A DNA stretch of 64,000 nucleotides from Elymus sibiricus (GCA_039707655.1 CM077671.1:243141095-243205094), one strand, 5' to 3'; positions 11,689-25,800 are shown, numbered from the stretch's first letter. Translations and numbers: made by a program. The notes: a model not told the origin generated them from the letters alone.

Positions 11689-13715
11689 TCATTTTAGCTC
11701 AGAATAAATCATGAAATGCATGAAAATAGCAAATGAAGTGAAAAAAGGGTTGAAAAGTGATGATGTGGCTTTGAATGGTGCATATTGAATGCAGAAAAAG
11801 TCTTGAGTTAAAATATGTTTAAAAATATGAAATCCCTTTGTAATAGACGAGTTTTCGTTCGAAACCGTGATACTTCGAAGGAGATTGTCCAGTTTGTACA
11901 CGAAGTGCATCCAGTTTTTCCCGTAACCCTCTCAACTTTTTAGCACATGCTATGTGGTTGAAATTATGATACCATGCCAACTTTCAACCATTTCAGAGTT
12001 CATTTGCAGTGCTTTTCAATTTCAGGGTCATTTTAGCTAAGAATAAATCATAAAATGCATGAAAAATAGCAAATGAAGTCAGAAAAGGTTGAAAAGTGAT
12101 GATGTGGCTTTGAATGGTGCATATTGAATGCAGAAATAGTCTTGAACTAAAATATGTTTAAAAAAAATGAGTAATAGACGAGTTTTCTTCCAAAACCCTC
12201 ATACTTCGAAGGAGATTGTCCAGTTTGTACACGAAGTGCATCCAGTTTTTCCCGTAACCCTCTCAAATTTTTAGAACATGCTATGTGAGTGAAATTATGA
12301 TACCATGCCAACTTTCAACCATTTCAGAGTTCATTTGCAGTGCTTTTCCATTTCAGGGTCATTTTAGCTCAGAATAAATCATGAAATGCCTGAAAAATAG
12401 CAAATGAAGTCAGAAAAGGGTTGAAAAGTGATGATGTGGCTTTGAATGGTGCATATTGAATGCAGAAAAAGTCTTGAATTAAAATATGTTTAAAAAATGA
12501 AATCCCTTTGTAATAGACGGGTTTTCGTTCGAAACCCTGATACTTCGAAGGAGATTGTCCAGTTTGTGCAGGAAGTGCATCCAATTTTTCCCGTAACCCT
12601 CTCAACTTTTTAGCACATGCTATGTGGGTGAAATTATGATACCATGCCAACTTTCAACCATTTCAGAGTTCATTTGCAGTGCTTTTCAATTTCAGGGTCA
12701 TTTTAGCTCAGAATAAATCATGAAATGCATGAAAAATAGCAAATGAAGTCAGAAAAGGTTGAAAAGTGATGATGTGGCTTTGAATGGTGCATATTGAATG
12801 CAGAAATAGTCTTGAGCTAAAATATGTTTTAAAAAAATGAAATCCCTTTGTAATAGACGAGTTTTCGTCCAAAACCCTCATACTTCGAAGGAGATTGTCC
12901 AGTTTGTACACGAAGTGCATCCAGTTTTTCCCGTAACCCTCTCAAATTTTTAGAACATGCTATGTGAGTGAAATTATGATACCATGCCAACTTTCAACCA
13001 TTTCAGAGTTCATTTGCAGTGCTTTTCAATTTCAGGGTCATTTTAGCTCAGAATAAATCATGAAATGCATGAAAAATAGCAAATGAAGTGAGAAAAGGGT
13101 TGAAAAGTGATGATGTGGCTTTGAATGGTGCATATTGAATGCAGAAAAAGTCTTGAGCTAAAATATGTTTAAAAAAAAGAAATCCCTTTGTAATAAACGG
13201 GTTTTCGTTCGAAACCCTGATACTTCGAAGGAGATTGTCCAGTTTGTACACGAAGTGCATCCAGTTTTTCCCGTAACCCTCTCGACTTTTTAGCACTTTC
13301 TATGTGGGTGAAATTATGATACCATGCCAACTTTCAACCATTTCAGAGTTCATTTGCAGTGCTTTTCAATTTCAGGGTCATTTTAGCTCAGAATAAATCA
13401 TGAAATGCATGAAAATAGCAAATGAAGTGAGAAAAGGGTTGAATAGTGATGATGTGGCTTTGAATGGTGCATATTGAATGCAAAAAAAGTCTTGAGTTAA
13501 AATATGTTTAAAAAATGAAATCCCTTTGTAATAGACGTGTTTTCGTCCGAAACCGTGATACTTCGAAGGAGATTGTCCAGTTTGTACACGAAGTGCATCC
13601 AATTTTTCCCGTAACCCTCTCAACTTTTTAGCACATGCTATGTGGGTGAAATTATGATACCATGCCAACTTTCAACCATTTCAGAGTTCATTTGCAGTGC
13701 TTTTCAATTTCAGGG
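11689..13715. repeat. 6-mer HOR copy 2
   Basis: Monomer anchors are 11689, 12028, 12359, 12698, 13038 and 13378. Its private change is CATAAAATGC near 12049-12058. It is otherwise almost indistinguishable from copies 1 and 3. Confidence 0.93.
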
Positions 13716-15742
13716 TCATTTTAGCTCAGAATAAATCATGAAATGCATGAAAATAGCAAATGAAGTGAAAAAAGGGTTGAAAAGTGATGATGTGGCTTTG
13801 AATGGTGCATATTGAATGCAGAAAAAGTCTTGAGTTAAAATATGTTTAAAAATATGAAATCCCTTTGTAATAGACGAGTTTTCGTTCGAAACCGTGATAC
13901 TTCGAAGGAGATTGTCCAGTTTGTACACGAAGTGCATCCAGTTTTTCCCGTAACCCTCTCAACTTTTTAGCACATGCTATGTGGTTGAAATTATGATACC
14001 ATGCCAACTTTCAACCATTTCAGAGTTCATTTGCAGTGCTTTTCAATTTCAGGGTCATTTTAGCTAAGAATAAATCATGAAATGCATGAAAAATAGCAAA
14101 TGAAGTCAGAAAAGGTTGAAAAGTGATGATGTGGCTTTGAATGGTGCATATTGAATGCAGAAATAGTCTTGAACTAAAATATGTTTAAAAAAAATGAGTA
14201 ATAGACGAGTTTTCTTCCAAAACCCTCATACTTCGAAGGAGATTGTCCAGTTTGTACACGAAGTGCATCCAGTTTTTCCCGTAACCCTCTCAAATTTTTA
14301 GAACATGCTATGTGAGTGAAATTATGATACCATGCCAACTTTCAACCATTTCAGAGTTCATTTGCAGTGCTTTTCCATTTCAGGGTCATTTTAGCTCAGA
14401 ATAAATCATGAAATGCCTGAAAAATAGCAAATGAAGTCAGAAAAGGGTTGAAAAGTGATGATGTGGCTTTGAATGGTGCATATTGAATGCAGAAAAAGTC
14501 TTGAATTAAAATATGTTTAAAAAATGAAAGCCCTTTGTAATAGACGGGTTTTCGTTCGAAACCCTGATACTTCGAAGGAGATTGTCCAGTTTGTGCAGGA
14601 AGTGCATCCAATTTTTCCCGTAACCCTCTCAACTTTTTAGCACATGCTATGTGGGTGAAATTATGATACCATGCCAACTTTCAACCATTTCAGAGTTCAT
14701 TTGCAGTGCTTTTCAATTTCAGGGTCATTTTAGCTCAGAATAAATCATGAAATGCATGAAAAATAGCAAATGAAGTCAGAAAAGGTTGAAAAGTGATGAT
14801 GTGGCTTTGAATGGTGCATATTGAATGCAGAAATAGTCTTGAGCTAAAATATGTTTTAAAAAAATGAAATCCCTTTGTAATAGACGAGTTTTCGTCCAAA
14901 ACCCTCATACTTCGAAGGAGATTGTCCAGTTTGTACACGAAGTGCATCCAGTTTTTCCCGTAACCCTCTCAAATTTTTAGAACATGCTATGTGAGTGAAA
15001 TTATGATACCATGCCAACTTTCAACCATTTCAGAGTTCATTTGCAGTGCTTTTCAATTTCAGGGTCATTTTAGCTCAGAATAAATCATGAAATGCATGAA
15101 AAATAGCAAATGAAGTGAGAAAAGGGTTGAAAAGTGATGATGTGGCTTTGAATGGTGCATATTGAATGCAGAAAAAGTCTTGAGCTAAAATATGTTTAAA
15201 AAAAAGAAATCCCTTTGTAATAAACGGGTTTTCGTTCGAAACCCTGATACTTCGAAGGAGATTGTCCAGTTTGTACACGAAGTGCATCCAGTTTTTCCCG
15301 TAACCCTCTCGACTTTTTAGCACTTTCTATGTGGGTGAAATTATGATACCATGCCAACTTTCAACCATTTCAGAGTTCATTTGCAGTGCTTTTCAATTTC
15401 AGGGTCATTTTAGCTCAGAATAAATCATGAAATGCAAGAAAATAGCAAATGAAGTGAGAAAAGGGTTGAATAGTGATAATGTGGCTTTGAATGGTGCATA
15501 TTGAATGCAAAAAAAGTCTTGAGTTAAAATATGTTTAAAAAATGAAATCCCTTTGTAATAGACGTGTTTTCGTCCGAAACCGTGATACTTCGAAGGAGAT
15601 TGTCCAGTTTGTACACGAAGTGCATCCAATTTTTCCCGTAACCCTCTCAACTTTTTAGCACATGCTATGTGGGTGAAATTATGATACCATGCCAACTTTC
15701 AACCATTTCAGAGTTCATTTGCAGTACTTTTCAATTTCAGGG
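13716..15742. repeat. 6-mer HOR copy 3
   Basis: Monomer anchors are 13716, 14055, 14386, 14725, 15065 and 15405. Private changes include GAAAGCCC in the 14386 monomer and ATGCAAGAAAATAG with GTGATAATGTGG in the 15405 monomer. The part from 14055 onward continues colinearly with 40160-42527 at a constant offset of 26105, so this copy is the best match to the single 6-mer copy there. Confidence 0.93.
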
Positions 15743-18441
15743 TCATTTTAGCTCAGAATAAATCATGAAATGCATGAAAAATAGCAAATGAAGTCAGAAA
15801 AGGGTTGAAAAGTGATGATGTGGCTTTGAATGGTGCATATTGAATGCAGAAAGAGTCTTGAGTTAAAATATGTTTAAAAAAATGAAATCCCTTTGTAATA
15901 GACGGGTTTTCGTTCGAAACCCTGATACTTCGAAGGAGATTGTCCAGTTTGTACACGAAGTGCATCCAGTTTTCCCCGTAACCCTCTCAACTTTTTAGCA
16001 CATGCTATGTGGGTGAAATTATGATACCATGCCAACTTTCAACCATTTCAGAGTTCATTTGCAGTGCTTTTCAATTTCAGGGTCATTTTAGCTCAAAACA
16101 AATCATGAAATGCATGAAAAATAGCAAATGAAGTCAGGAAAGGGTTCAAAAGTGATGACGTGGCTTTGAATGGTGCATATTGAATGCAGAAAAAGTCTTG
16201 AGTTAAAATATGTTTAAAAAAATGAAATCCCTTTGTAATAGACGAGTTTTCGTCCGAAACCCTCATACTACGAAGGAGATTGTCCAGTTTGTACACGAAG
16301 TGCATCCAGTTTTTCCTGTAACCCTCTCAACTTTTTAGCACATGCCATGTGGGTGAAATTATGATACCATGCCAACTTTCAACCATTTCAGAGTTCATTT
16401 GCAGTGCTTTTCAATTTCAGGGTTATTTTAGCTCAGAATAAATCATGAAATGCATGAAAAATAGCAAATGAAGTCAGAAAGTGTTGAAAAGTGATGATGT
16501 GGCTTTAAATGGTGCATATTGAATGCAGAAATAGTCTTGAACTAAAATATGTTTTAAAAAAAGAGTAATAGACGAGTTTTCGTCCAAAACCCTCATACTT
16601 CGAAGGAGATTGTCCAGTTTGTACACGAAGTGCATCCAGTTTTTCCCGTAACCCTCTCAAATTTTTAGAACATGCTATGTGAGTGAAATTATGATACCAT
16701 GCCAACTTTCAACCATTTCAGAGTTCATTTGCAGTGCTTTTCAATTTCAGGGTCATTTTAGCTCAGAATAAATCATGAAATGCATGAAAAATAGCAAATG
16801 AAGTGAGAAAAGGGTTGAAAAGTGATGATGTGGCTTTGAATGGTGCATATTGAATGCAGAAAAAGTCTTGAGCTAAAATATGTTTAAAAAAAAGAAATCC
16901 CTTTGTAATAAACGGGTTTTCGTTCGAAACCCTGATACTTCGAAGGAGATTGTCCAGTTTGTACACGAAGTGCATCCAATTTTTCCCGTAACCCTCTCAA
17001 CTTTTTAGCACATGCTATGTGGGTGAAATTATGATACCATGCCAACTTTCAACCATTTCAGAGTTCATTTGCAGTGCTTTTCAATTTCAGGGTCATTTTA
17101 GCTCAGAATAAATCATGAAATGCATGAAAAATAGCAAATGAAGTCAGAAAAGGGTTGAAAAGTGATGATGTGGCTTTGAATGGTGCATATTGAATGCAGA
17201 AAGAGTCTTGAGTTAAAATATGCTTAAAAAATGAAATCCCTTTGTAATAGACGGATTTTCGTTCGAAACCCTGATACTTCGAAGGAGATTGTCCAGTTTG
17301 TACACGAAGTGCATCCAGTTTTCCCCGTAACCCTCTCAACTTTTTAGCACATGCTATGTGGGTGAAATTATGATACCATGCCAACTTTCAACCATTTCAG
17401 AGTTCATTTGCAGTGCTTTTCAATTTCAGGGTCATTTTAGCTCAAAACAAATCATGAAATGCATGAAAAATAGCAAATGAAGTCAGGAAAGGGTTCAAAA
17501 GTGATGACGTGGCTTTGAATGGTGCATATTGAATGCAGAAAAAGTCTTGAGTTAAAATATGTTTAAAAAAATGAAATCCCTTTGTAATAGACGAGTTTTC
17601 GTCCGAAACCCTCATACTACGAAGGAGATTGTCCAGTTTGTACACGAAGTGCATCCAGTTTTTCCTGTAACCCTCTCAACTTTTTAGCACATGCCATGTG
17701 GGTGAAATTATGATACCATGCCAACTTTCAACCATTTCAGAGTTCATTTGCAGTGCTTTTCAATTTCAGGGTCATTTTAGCTCAGAATAAATCATGAAAT
17801 GCATGAAAAATAGCAAATGAAGTCAGAAAGTGTTGAAAAGTGATGATGTGGCTTTAAATGGTGCATATTGAATGCAGAAATAGTCTTGAACTAAAATATG
17901 TTTTAAAAAAAGAGTAATAGACGAGTTTTCGTCCAAAACCCTCATACTTCGAAGGAGATTGTCCAGTTTGTACACGAAGTGCATCCAGTTTTTCCCGTAA
18001 CCCACTCAAATTTTTAGAACATGCTATGTGAGTGAAATTATGATACCATGCCAACTTTCAACCATTTCAGAGTTCATTTGCAGTGCTTTTCAATTTCAGG
18101 GTCATTTTAGCTCAGAATAAATCATGAAATGCATGAAAAATAGCAAATGAAGTGAGAAAAGGGTTGAAAAGTGATGATGTGGCTTTGAATGGTGCATATT
18201 GAATGCAGAAAAAGTCTTGAGCTAAAATATGTTTAAAAAAAAGAAATCCCTTTGTAATAAACAGGTTTTCGTTCGAAACCCTGATACTTCGAAGGAGATT
18301 GTCCAGTTTGTACACGAAGTGCATCCAGTTTTTCCCGTAACCCTCTCGACTTTTTAGCACATTCTATGTGGGTGAAATTATGATACCATGCCAACTTTCA
18401 ACCATTTCAGAGTTCATTTGCAGTGCTTTTCAATTTCAGGG
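15743..18441. repeat. 4-monomer repeat, two tandem copies (~1350 bp)
   Basis: 15743-17092 (anchors 15743, 16083, 16423, 16753) and 17093-18441 (17093, 17432, 17772, 18102) share order and private marks: GCAGAAAGAGTC with TTTTCCCCG, CATACTACGAAGG with TTTTTCCTG and CACATGCCATGTG, and AAAGTGTTG with the 9-bp deletion. The last monomer of copy 1 is fused (see 16753-17092). The true unit was probably five monomers, with the type at 18442 lost between the two copies. Confidence 0.85.
16753..17092. repeat. Fused monomer (P-like front, 18442-type back)
   Basis: The front has TAATAAACGGG and AACCCTGATAC, as in the monomer at 18102. The back has CATCCAATTTTTCCC and CTCAACTTTTTAGCACATGC, as in the monomer at 18442. 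The change of parent lies between 16931 and 16979. It explains why the 18442-type monomer is missing before 17093: one exchange between misaligned neighbours removed exactly one monomer. Confidence 0.75.
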
Positions 18442-18779
18442 TCATTTTAGCTCAGAATAAATCATGAAATACATGAAAATAGCAAATGAAGTGAGAAAAG
18501 GGTTGAAAAGTGATGATGTGGCTTTGAATGGTGCATATTGAATGCAAAAAAAGTCTTGAGTTAAAATATGTTTAAAAAATGAAATCCCTTTGTAATAGAC
18601 GAGTTTTCGTCCGAAACCGTGATACTTCGAAGGAGATTGTCCAGTTTGTACACGAAGTGCATCCAATTTTTCCCGTAACCCTCTCAACTTTTTAGCACAT
18701 GCTATGTGGGTGAAATTATGATACCATGCCAACTTTCAACCATTTCAGAGTTCATTTGCAGTGCTTTTCAATTTCAGGG
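18442..18779. repeat. Single bridging monomer
   Basis: It is the same type as the monomers at 11351, 13378, 15405 and 41510 (GCAAAAAAAGTC, AACCGTGATAC, CATCCAATTTTTCCC). It sits before a V-type monomer at 18780, just as 15405 precedes 15743 and 41510 precedes 41848. This recurring adjacency shows that the type belongs to a long unit shared by all three places. Confidence 0.7.
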
Positions 18780-21700
18780 TCATTTTAGCTCAGAATAAAT
18801 CATGAAATGCATGAAAAATAGCAAATGAAGTCAGAAAAGGGTTGAAAAGTGATGATGTGGCTTTGAATGGTGCATATTGAATGCAGAAAGAGTCTTGAGT
18901 TAAAATATGTTTAAAAAATGAAATCCCTTTGTAATAGACGGATTTTCGTTCGAAACCCTGATACTTCGAAGGAGATTGTCCAGTTTGTACACGAAGTGCA
19001 TCCAGTTTTCCCCGTAACCCTCTCAACTTTTTAGCACATGCTATGTGGGTGAAATTATGATACCATGCCAACTTTCAACCATTTCAGAGTTCATTTGCAG
19101 TGCTTTTCAATTTCAGGGTCATTTTAGCTCAAAACAAATCATGAAATGCATGAAAAATAGCAAATGAAGTCAGGAAAGGGTTCAAAAGTGATGATGTGGC
19201 TTTGAATGGTGCATATTGAATGCAGAAAAAGTCTTGAGTTAAAATATGTTTAAAAAAATGAAATCCCATTGTAATAGACGAGTTTTCGTTCGAATCCCTC
19301 ATACTTCGAAGGAGATTGTCCAGTTTGTACACGAAGTGCAACCAGTTTTTCCCGTAACCCTCTCAACTTTTTAGCACATGCTATGTGGGTGAAATTATGA
19401 TACCATGCCAACTTTCAACCATTTCAGAGTTCATTTGCAGTGCTTTTCAATTTCAGGGTCATTATAGCTCAGAACAAATCATGAAATGCATGAAAAATAG
19501 CAAATGAAGTCAGAAAAGGGTTCAAAAGTGATGACGTGGCTTTGAATGGTGCATATTGAATGCAGAAGAAGTCTTGAGTGAAAATATGTTTAAAAAAATG
19601 AAATCCCTTTGTAATAGACGAGTTTTCGTCCGAAACCCTCATACTACGAAGGAGATTGTCCAGTTTGTACACGAAGTGCATCCAGTTTTTCCCGTAACCC
19701 TCTCAACTTTTTAGCACATGCTATGTGGGTGAAATTATGATACCATGCCAACTTTCAACCATTTCAGAGTTCATTTGCAGTGCTTTTCAATTTCAGGGTC
19801 ATTTTAGCTCAGAATAAATCATGAAATGCATGAAAAATAGCAAATGAAGTCAGAAAAGGTTGAAAAGTGATGATGTGGCTTTGAATGGTGCATATTGAAT
19901 GCAGAAATAGTCTTGAACTAAAATATGTTTAAAAAAAAGTGTAATAGACGAGTTTTCGTCCAAAACCATCATACTTCGAAGGAGATTGTCCAGTTTGTAC
20001 ACGAAGTGCATCCAGTTATTCCCGTAACCCTCTCAAATTTTTAGAACATGCTATGTGAGTGAAATTATTATACCATGCCAACTTTCAACCATTTCAGAGT
20101 TCATTTGCAGTGCTTTTCAATTTCAGGGTCATTTTAGCTCAGAATAAATCATGAAATGCGTGAAAAATAGCAAATGAAGTCAGAAAAGGGTTGAAAAGTG
20201 ATGATGTGGCTTTGAATGGTGCATATTGAATGCAGAAAAAGTCTTGAGTTAAAATATGTTTAAAAAATGAAATCCCTTTGTAATAGACGGATTTTCGTTC
20301 GAAACCCTGATACTTCGAAGGAGATTGTCCAGTTTGTACACGAAGTGCATCCAGTTTTTCCCGTAACCCTCTCAACTTTTTAGCGCATGCTATGTGGGTG
20401 AAATTATGATACCATGCCAACTTTCAACCATTTCAGAGTTCATTTGCAGTGCTTTTCAATTTCAGGGTCATTTTAGCTCAAAACAAATCATGAAATGCAT
20501 GAAAAATAGCAAATGAAGTCAGGAAAGGGTTCAAAAGTGATGACGTGGCTTTGAATGGTGCATATTGAATGCAGAAAAAGTCTTGAGTTAAAATATGTTT
20601 AAAAAAATGAAATCCCTTTGTAATAGACGAGTTTTCGTTCGAATCCCTCATACTTCGAAGGAGATTGTCCAGTTTGTACACGAAGTGCAACCAGTTTTTC
20701 CCGTAACCCTCTCAACTTTTTAGCACATGCTATGTGGGTGAAATTATGATACCATGCCAACTTTCAACCATTTCAGAATTCATTTGCAGTGCTTTTCAAT
20801 TTCAGGGTCATTTTAGCTCAGAATAAATCATGAAATGCATGAAAATAGCAAATGAAGTCAGAAAAGGTTGAAAAGTGATGATGTGGCTTTGAATGGTGCA
20901 TATTGAATGCAGAAATAGTCTTGAGCTAACATATGTTTAAAAAAAATGAAATCCCTTTGTAATAGACGAGTTTTCGTCCAAAACCCTCATACTTCGAAGG
21001 AGATTGTCCAGTTTGTACACGAAGTGCATCCAGTTTTTCCCGTAACCCTCTCAAATTTTTAGAACATGCTATGTGAGTGAAATTATGATACCATGCCAAC
21101 TTTCAACCATTTCAGAGTTCATTTGCAGTGCTTTTCAATTTCAGGGTCATTTTAGCTCAGAATAAATCATGAAATGCATGAAAAATTGCAAATGAAGTCA
21201 GAAAAGGGTTGAAAAGTGATGATGTGGCTTTGAATGGTGCATATTGAATGCAGAAAAAGTCTTGAGTTAAAATATGTTTAAAAAAAAGAAATCCCTTTGT
21301 AATAAACGGGTTTTCGTTCGAAACCGTGATACTTCGAAGGAGATTGTCCAGTTTGTACACGAAGTGCATCCAGTTTTTCCCGTAACCCTCTCGACTTTTC
21401 AGCACATTCTATGTGGGTGAAATTATGATACCATGCCACTTTCAACCATTTCAGAGTTCATTTGCAGTGCTTTTCAATTTCAGGGTCATTTTAGCTCAAA
21501 ACAAATCATGAAATACATGAAAAATAGCAAATGAAGTGAGAAAAGGGTTGAAAAGTGATGATGTGGCTTTGAATGGTGCATACTGAATGCAAAAAAAGTC
21601 TTGAGTTAAAATATGTTTAAAAAAATGAAATCCCTTTGTAATAGACGAGTTTTCGTTCGAAACCGTGATACTTCGAAGGAGATTGTCCAGTTTGTACACG

Positions 21701-22833
21701 AAGTGCATCCAGTTTTTCCCGTAACCCTCTCAACTTTCTAGCACATGCTATGTGGGTGAAATTATGATACCATGCCAACTTTCAACCATTTCAGAGTTCA
21801 TTTGCAGTGCTTTTCAATTTCAGGGTCATTTTGGCTCAGAATAAATCATGAAATGCATGAAAATAGCAAATGAAGTGAGAAAAGGGTTGAAATGTGATGA
21901 TGTGGCTTTGAATGGTGCATATTGAATGTAGAAAAAGTCTTGAGTTAAAATATGTTTAAAAAAATGAAATCCCTTAGTAAAAGACGAGTTTTCGTCCGAA
22001 ACCCTCATACTACGAAGGAGATTGTCCAGTTTGTACACGAAGTGCATCCAGTTTTTCCTGTAACCCTCTCAACGTTTTAGCACATGCCATGTGGGTGAAA
22101 TTATGATACCATGCCAACTTTCAACCATTTCAGAGTTCATTTGCAGTGCTTTTCAATTTCAGGGTCATTTTAGCTTAGAATAAATCATGAAATGCATGAA
22201 AAATAGCAAATGAAGTCAGAAAATGTTGGAAAGTGATGATGTGGCTTTGAATGGTGCATATTGAATGCAGAAATAGTCTTGAACTAAAATATGTTTAAAA
22301 AAAAGAGTAATAGACGAGTTTTCGTCCAAAACCCTCATACTTCGAAGGAGATTGTCCAGTTTGTACACGAAGTGCATCCAGTTTTTCCCGTAACCCTCTC
22401 AAATTTTTAGAACATGCTATGTGAGTGAAATTATGATACCATGCCAACTTTCAACCATTTCAGAGTTCATTTGCAGTGCTTTTCAATTTCAGGGTCATTT
22501 TAGCTCAGAATAAATCATGAAATGCGTGAAAAATAGCAAATGAAGTCAGAAAAGGGTTGAAAAGTGATGATGTGGCTTTGAATGGTGCATATTGAATGCA
22601 GAAAAAGTCTTGAGTTAAAATATGTTTAAAAAATGAAATCCCTTTGTAATAGACGGATTTTCGTTCGAAACCCTGATACTTCGAAGGAGATTGTCCAGTT
22701 TGTACACGAAGTGCATCCAGTTTTTGCCGTAACCCTCTCAACTTTTTAGCACATGCTATGTGGGTGAAATTATGATACCATGCCAACTTTCAACCATTTC
22801 AGAGTTCATTTGCAGTGCTTTTCAATTTCAGGG
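18780..22833. repeat. 13-mer derivative V-W-X-Y-Z-W-B-P-Q-S/X-Y-Z
   Basis: Anchors are 18780, 19119, 19459, 19799, 20129, 20468, 20808, 21147, 21486, 21826, 22165 and 22495. Type marks follow those defined at 29619-34011. Monomers from 19119 to 21486 match 42867 to 45234 at a constant offset of 23747-23748. The pair share an EcoRI site (20776-20781 and 44523-44528) that I saw nowhere else. The 21826 monomer is fused: its front has CATTTTGGCTCAG (S) and its back has CATACTACGAAGG (X). Confidence 0.8.
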
Positions 22834-25800
22834 TCATTTTAGCTCAGAATAAATCATGAAATGCATGAAAATAGCAAATGAAGTGAGAAAAGGGCTGAAA
22901 AGTGATGATGTGGCTTTGAATGGTGCATATTGAATGCAGAAAAAGTCTTGAGTTAAAATATGTTTAAAAATATGAAATCCCATTGTAATAGACGAGTTTT
23001 CGTCCGAAACCCTGATACTTCGAAGGAGATTGTCCAGTTTGTACACGAAGTGCATCCAGTTTTTCCCGTAACCCTCTCAACTTTTTCGAACATGCTATGT
23101 GGGTGAAATTATGATACCATGCCAACTTTCAACCATTTCAGAGTTCATTTGCAGTGCTTTTCAATTTCAGGGTCATTTTAGCTCAGAATAAATCATGAAA
23201 TGCATGAAAATAGCAAATGAAGTCAGAAAAGGTTGAAAAGTGATAATGTGGCTTTGAATGGTGCATATTGAATGCAGAAATAGTCTTGAGCTAACATATG
23301 TTTAAAAAAAATGAAATCCCTTCGTAATAGACGAGTTTTCGTCCAAAACCCTCATACTTCGAAGGAGATTGTCCAGTTTGTACACGAAGTGCATCCAGTT
23401 TTTCCCGTAACCCTCTCAAATTTTTAGAACATGCTATGTGAGTGAAATTATGATACCATGCCAACTTTCAACCATTTCAGAGTTCATTTGCAGTGCTTTT
23501 CAATTTCAGGGTCATTTTAGCTCAGAATAAATCATGAAATGCATGAAAAATAGCAAATGAAGTCAGAAAAGGGTTGAAAAGTGATGATGTGGCTTTGAAT
23601 GGTGCATATTGAATGCAGAAAAAGTCTTGAGTTAAAATATGTTTAAAAAAAAGAAATCCCTTTGTAATAAACGGGTTTTCGTTCGAAACCGTGATACTTC
23701 GAAGGAGATTGTCCAGTTTGTACACGAAGTGCATCCAGTTTTTCCCGTAACCCTCTCAACTTTTTAGCACATGCTATGTGGGTGAAATTATGATACCATG
23801 CCAACTTTCAACCATTTCAGAGTTCATTTGCAGTGCTTTTCAATTTCAGGGTCATTTTAGCTCAGAATAAATCATGAAATGCATGAAAATAGCAAATGAA
23901 GTGAGAAAAGGGCTGAAAAGTGATGATGTGGCTTTGAATGGTGCATATTGAATGCAGAAAAAGTCTTGAGTTAAAATATGTTTAAAAATATGAAATCCCA
24001 TTGTAATAGACGACTTTTCGTCTGAAACCCTGATACTTCGAAGGAGATTGTCCAGTTTGTACACGAAGTGCATCCAGTTTTTCCCGTAACCCTCTCAACT
24101 TTTTCGCACATGGTATGTGGGTGAAATTATGATACCATGCCAACTTTCAACCATTTCAGAGTTCATTTGCAGTGCTTTTCAATTTCAGGGTCATTTTAGC
24201 TCAGAATAAATCATGAAATGCATGAAAATAGCAAAAGAAGTGAGAAAAGGGCTGAAAAGTGATGATGTGGCTTTGAATGGTGCATATTGAATGCAAAAAA
24301 AGTCTTGAGTTAAAATATGTTTAAAAATATGAAATCCCATTGTAATAGACGAGTTTTCGTCCGAAACCCTGATACTTCGAAGGAGATTGTCCAGTTTGTA
24401 CACGAAGTGCATCCAGTTTTTCCCGTAACCCTCTCAACTTTTTCGAACATGCTATGTGGGTGAAATTATGATACCATGCCAACTTTCAACCATTTCAGAG
24501 TTCATTTGCAGTGCTTTTCAATTTCAGGGTCATTTTAGCTCAGAATAAATCATGAAATGCATGAAAATAGCAAATGAAGTCAGAAAAGGTTGAAAAGTTA
24601 TGATGTGGCTTTGAATGGTGCATATTGAATGCAGAAATAGTCTTGAGCTAACATATGTTTAAAAAAAATGAAATCCCTTTGTAATAGACGAGTTTTCGTC
24701 CAAAACCCTCATACTTCGAAGGAGATTGTCCAGTTTGTACACGAAGTGCATCCAGTTTTTCCCGTAACCCTCTCAAATTTTTAGAACATGCTATGTGAGT
24801 GAAATTATGATACCATGCCAACTTTCAACCATTTCAGAGTTCATTTGCAGTGCTTTTCAATTTCAGGGTCATTTTAGCTCAGAATAAATCATGAAATGCA
24901 TGAAAAATAGCAAATGAAGTCAAAAAAGGGTTGAAAAGTGATGATGTGGCTTTGAATGGTGCATATTGAATGCAGAAAAAGTCTTGAGTTAAAATATGTT
25001 TAAAAAAAAGAAATCCCTTTGTAATAAACGGGTTTTCGTTCGAAACCGTGATACTTCGAAGGAGATTGTCCAGTTTGTACACGAAGTGCATCCAGTTTTT
25101 CCCGTAACCCTCTCAACTTTTTAGCACATGCTATGTGGGTGAAATTATGATACCATGCCAACTTTCAACCATTTCAGAGTTCATTTGCAGTGCTTTTCAA
25201 TTTCAGGGTCATTTTAGCTCAGAATAAATCATGAAATGCATGAAAATAGCAAATGAAGTGAGAAAAGGGCTGAAAAGTGATGATGTGGCTTTGAATGGTG
25301 CATATTGAATGCAGAAAAAGTCTTGAGTTAAAATATGTTTAAAAATATGAAATCCCATTGTAATAGACGACTTTTCGTCTGAAACCCTGATACTTCGAAG
25401 GAGATTGTCCAGTTTGTACACGAAGTGCATCCAGTTTTTCCCGTAACCCTCTCAACTTTTTCGCACATGCTATGTGGGTGAAATTATGATACCATGCCAA
25501 CTTTCAACCATTTCAGAGTTCATTTGCAGTGCTTTTCAATTTCAGGGTCATTTTAGCTCAGAATAAATCATGAAATGCATGAAAATAGCAAATGAAGTGA
25601 GAAAAGGGCTGAAAAGTGATGATGTGGCTTTGAATGGTGCATATTGAATGCAGAAAAAGTCTTGAGTTAAAATATGTTTAAAAATATGAAATCCCATTGT
25701 AATAGACGAGTTTTCGTCCGAAACCCTGATACTTCGAAGGAGATTGTCCAGTTTGTACACGAAGTGCATCCAGTTTTTCCCGTAACCCTCTCAACTTTTT

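Larger units (their letters stand above)
9661..15742. repeat. 6-monomer higher-order repeat, three tandem copies
   Basis: Three consecutive blocks of 2028, 2027 and 2027 bp (9661-11688, 11689-13715, 13716-15742) repeat the same six monomers in the same order. Lengths are near-constant: 339, 331, 339, 340, 340-341 and 338. Private marks recur once per copy: GAGTTTTCTTCC, GAAATGCCTGAAAAATAG, GTGCAGGAAGTGC, CACTTTCTATGTG and GACGTGTTTTCG. By eye the copies differ at only a handful of positions (for example GGGTTGTCG in copy 1, CATAAAATGC in copy 2, GAAAGCCC in copy 3). Monomers within one copy differ far more. This is the classic signature of recent whole-unit amplification. Confidence 0.95.

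Noticed and set aside
9661..15742. Retrotransposon or LTR pair behind the ~2-kb near-identical blocks
   Set aside because: The blocks are made only of satellite monomers; there is no primer-binding site, polypurine tract, coding region or target-site duplication.
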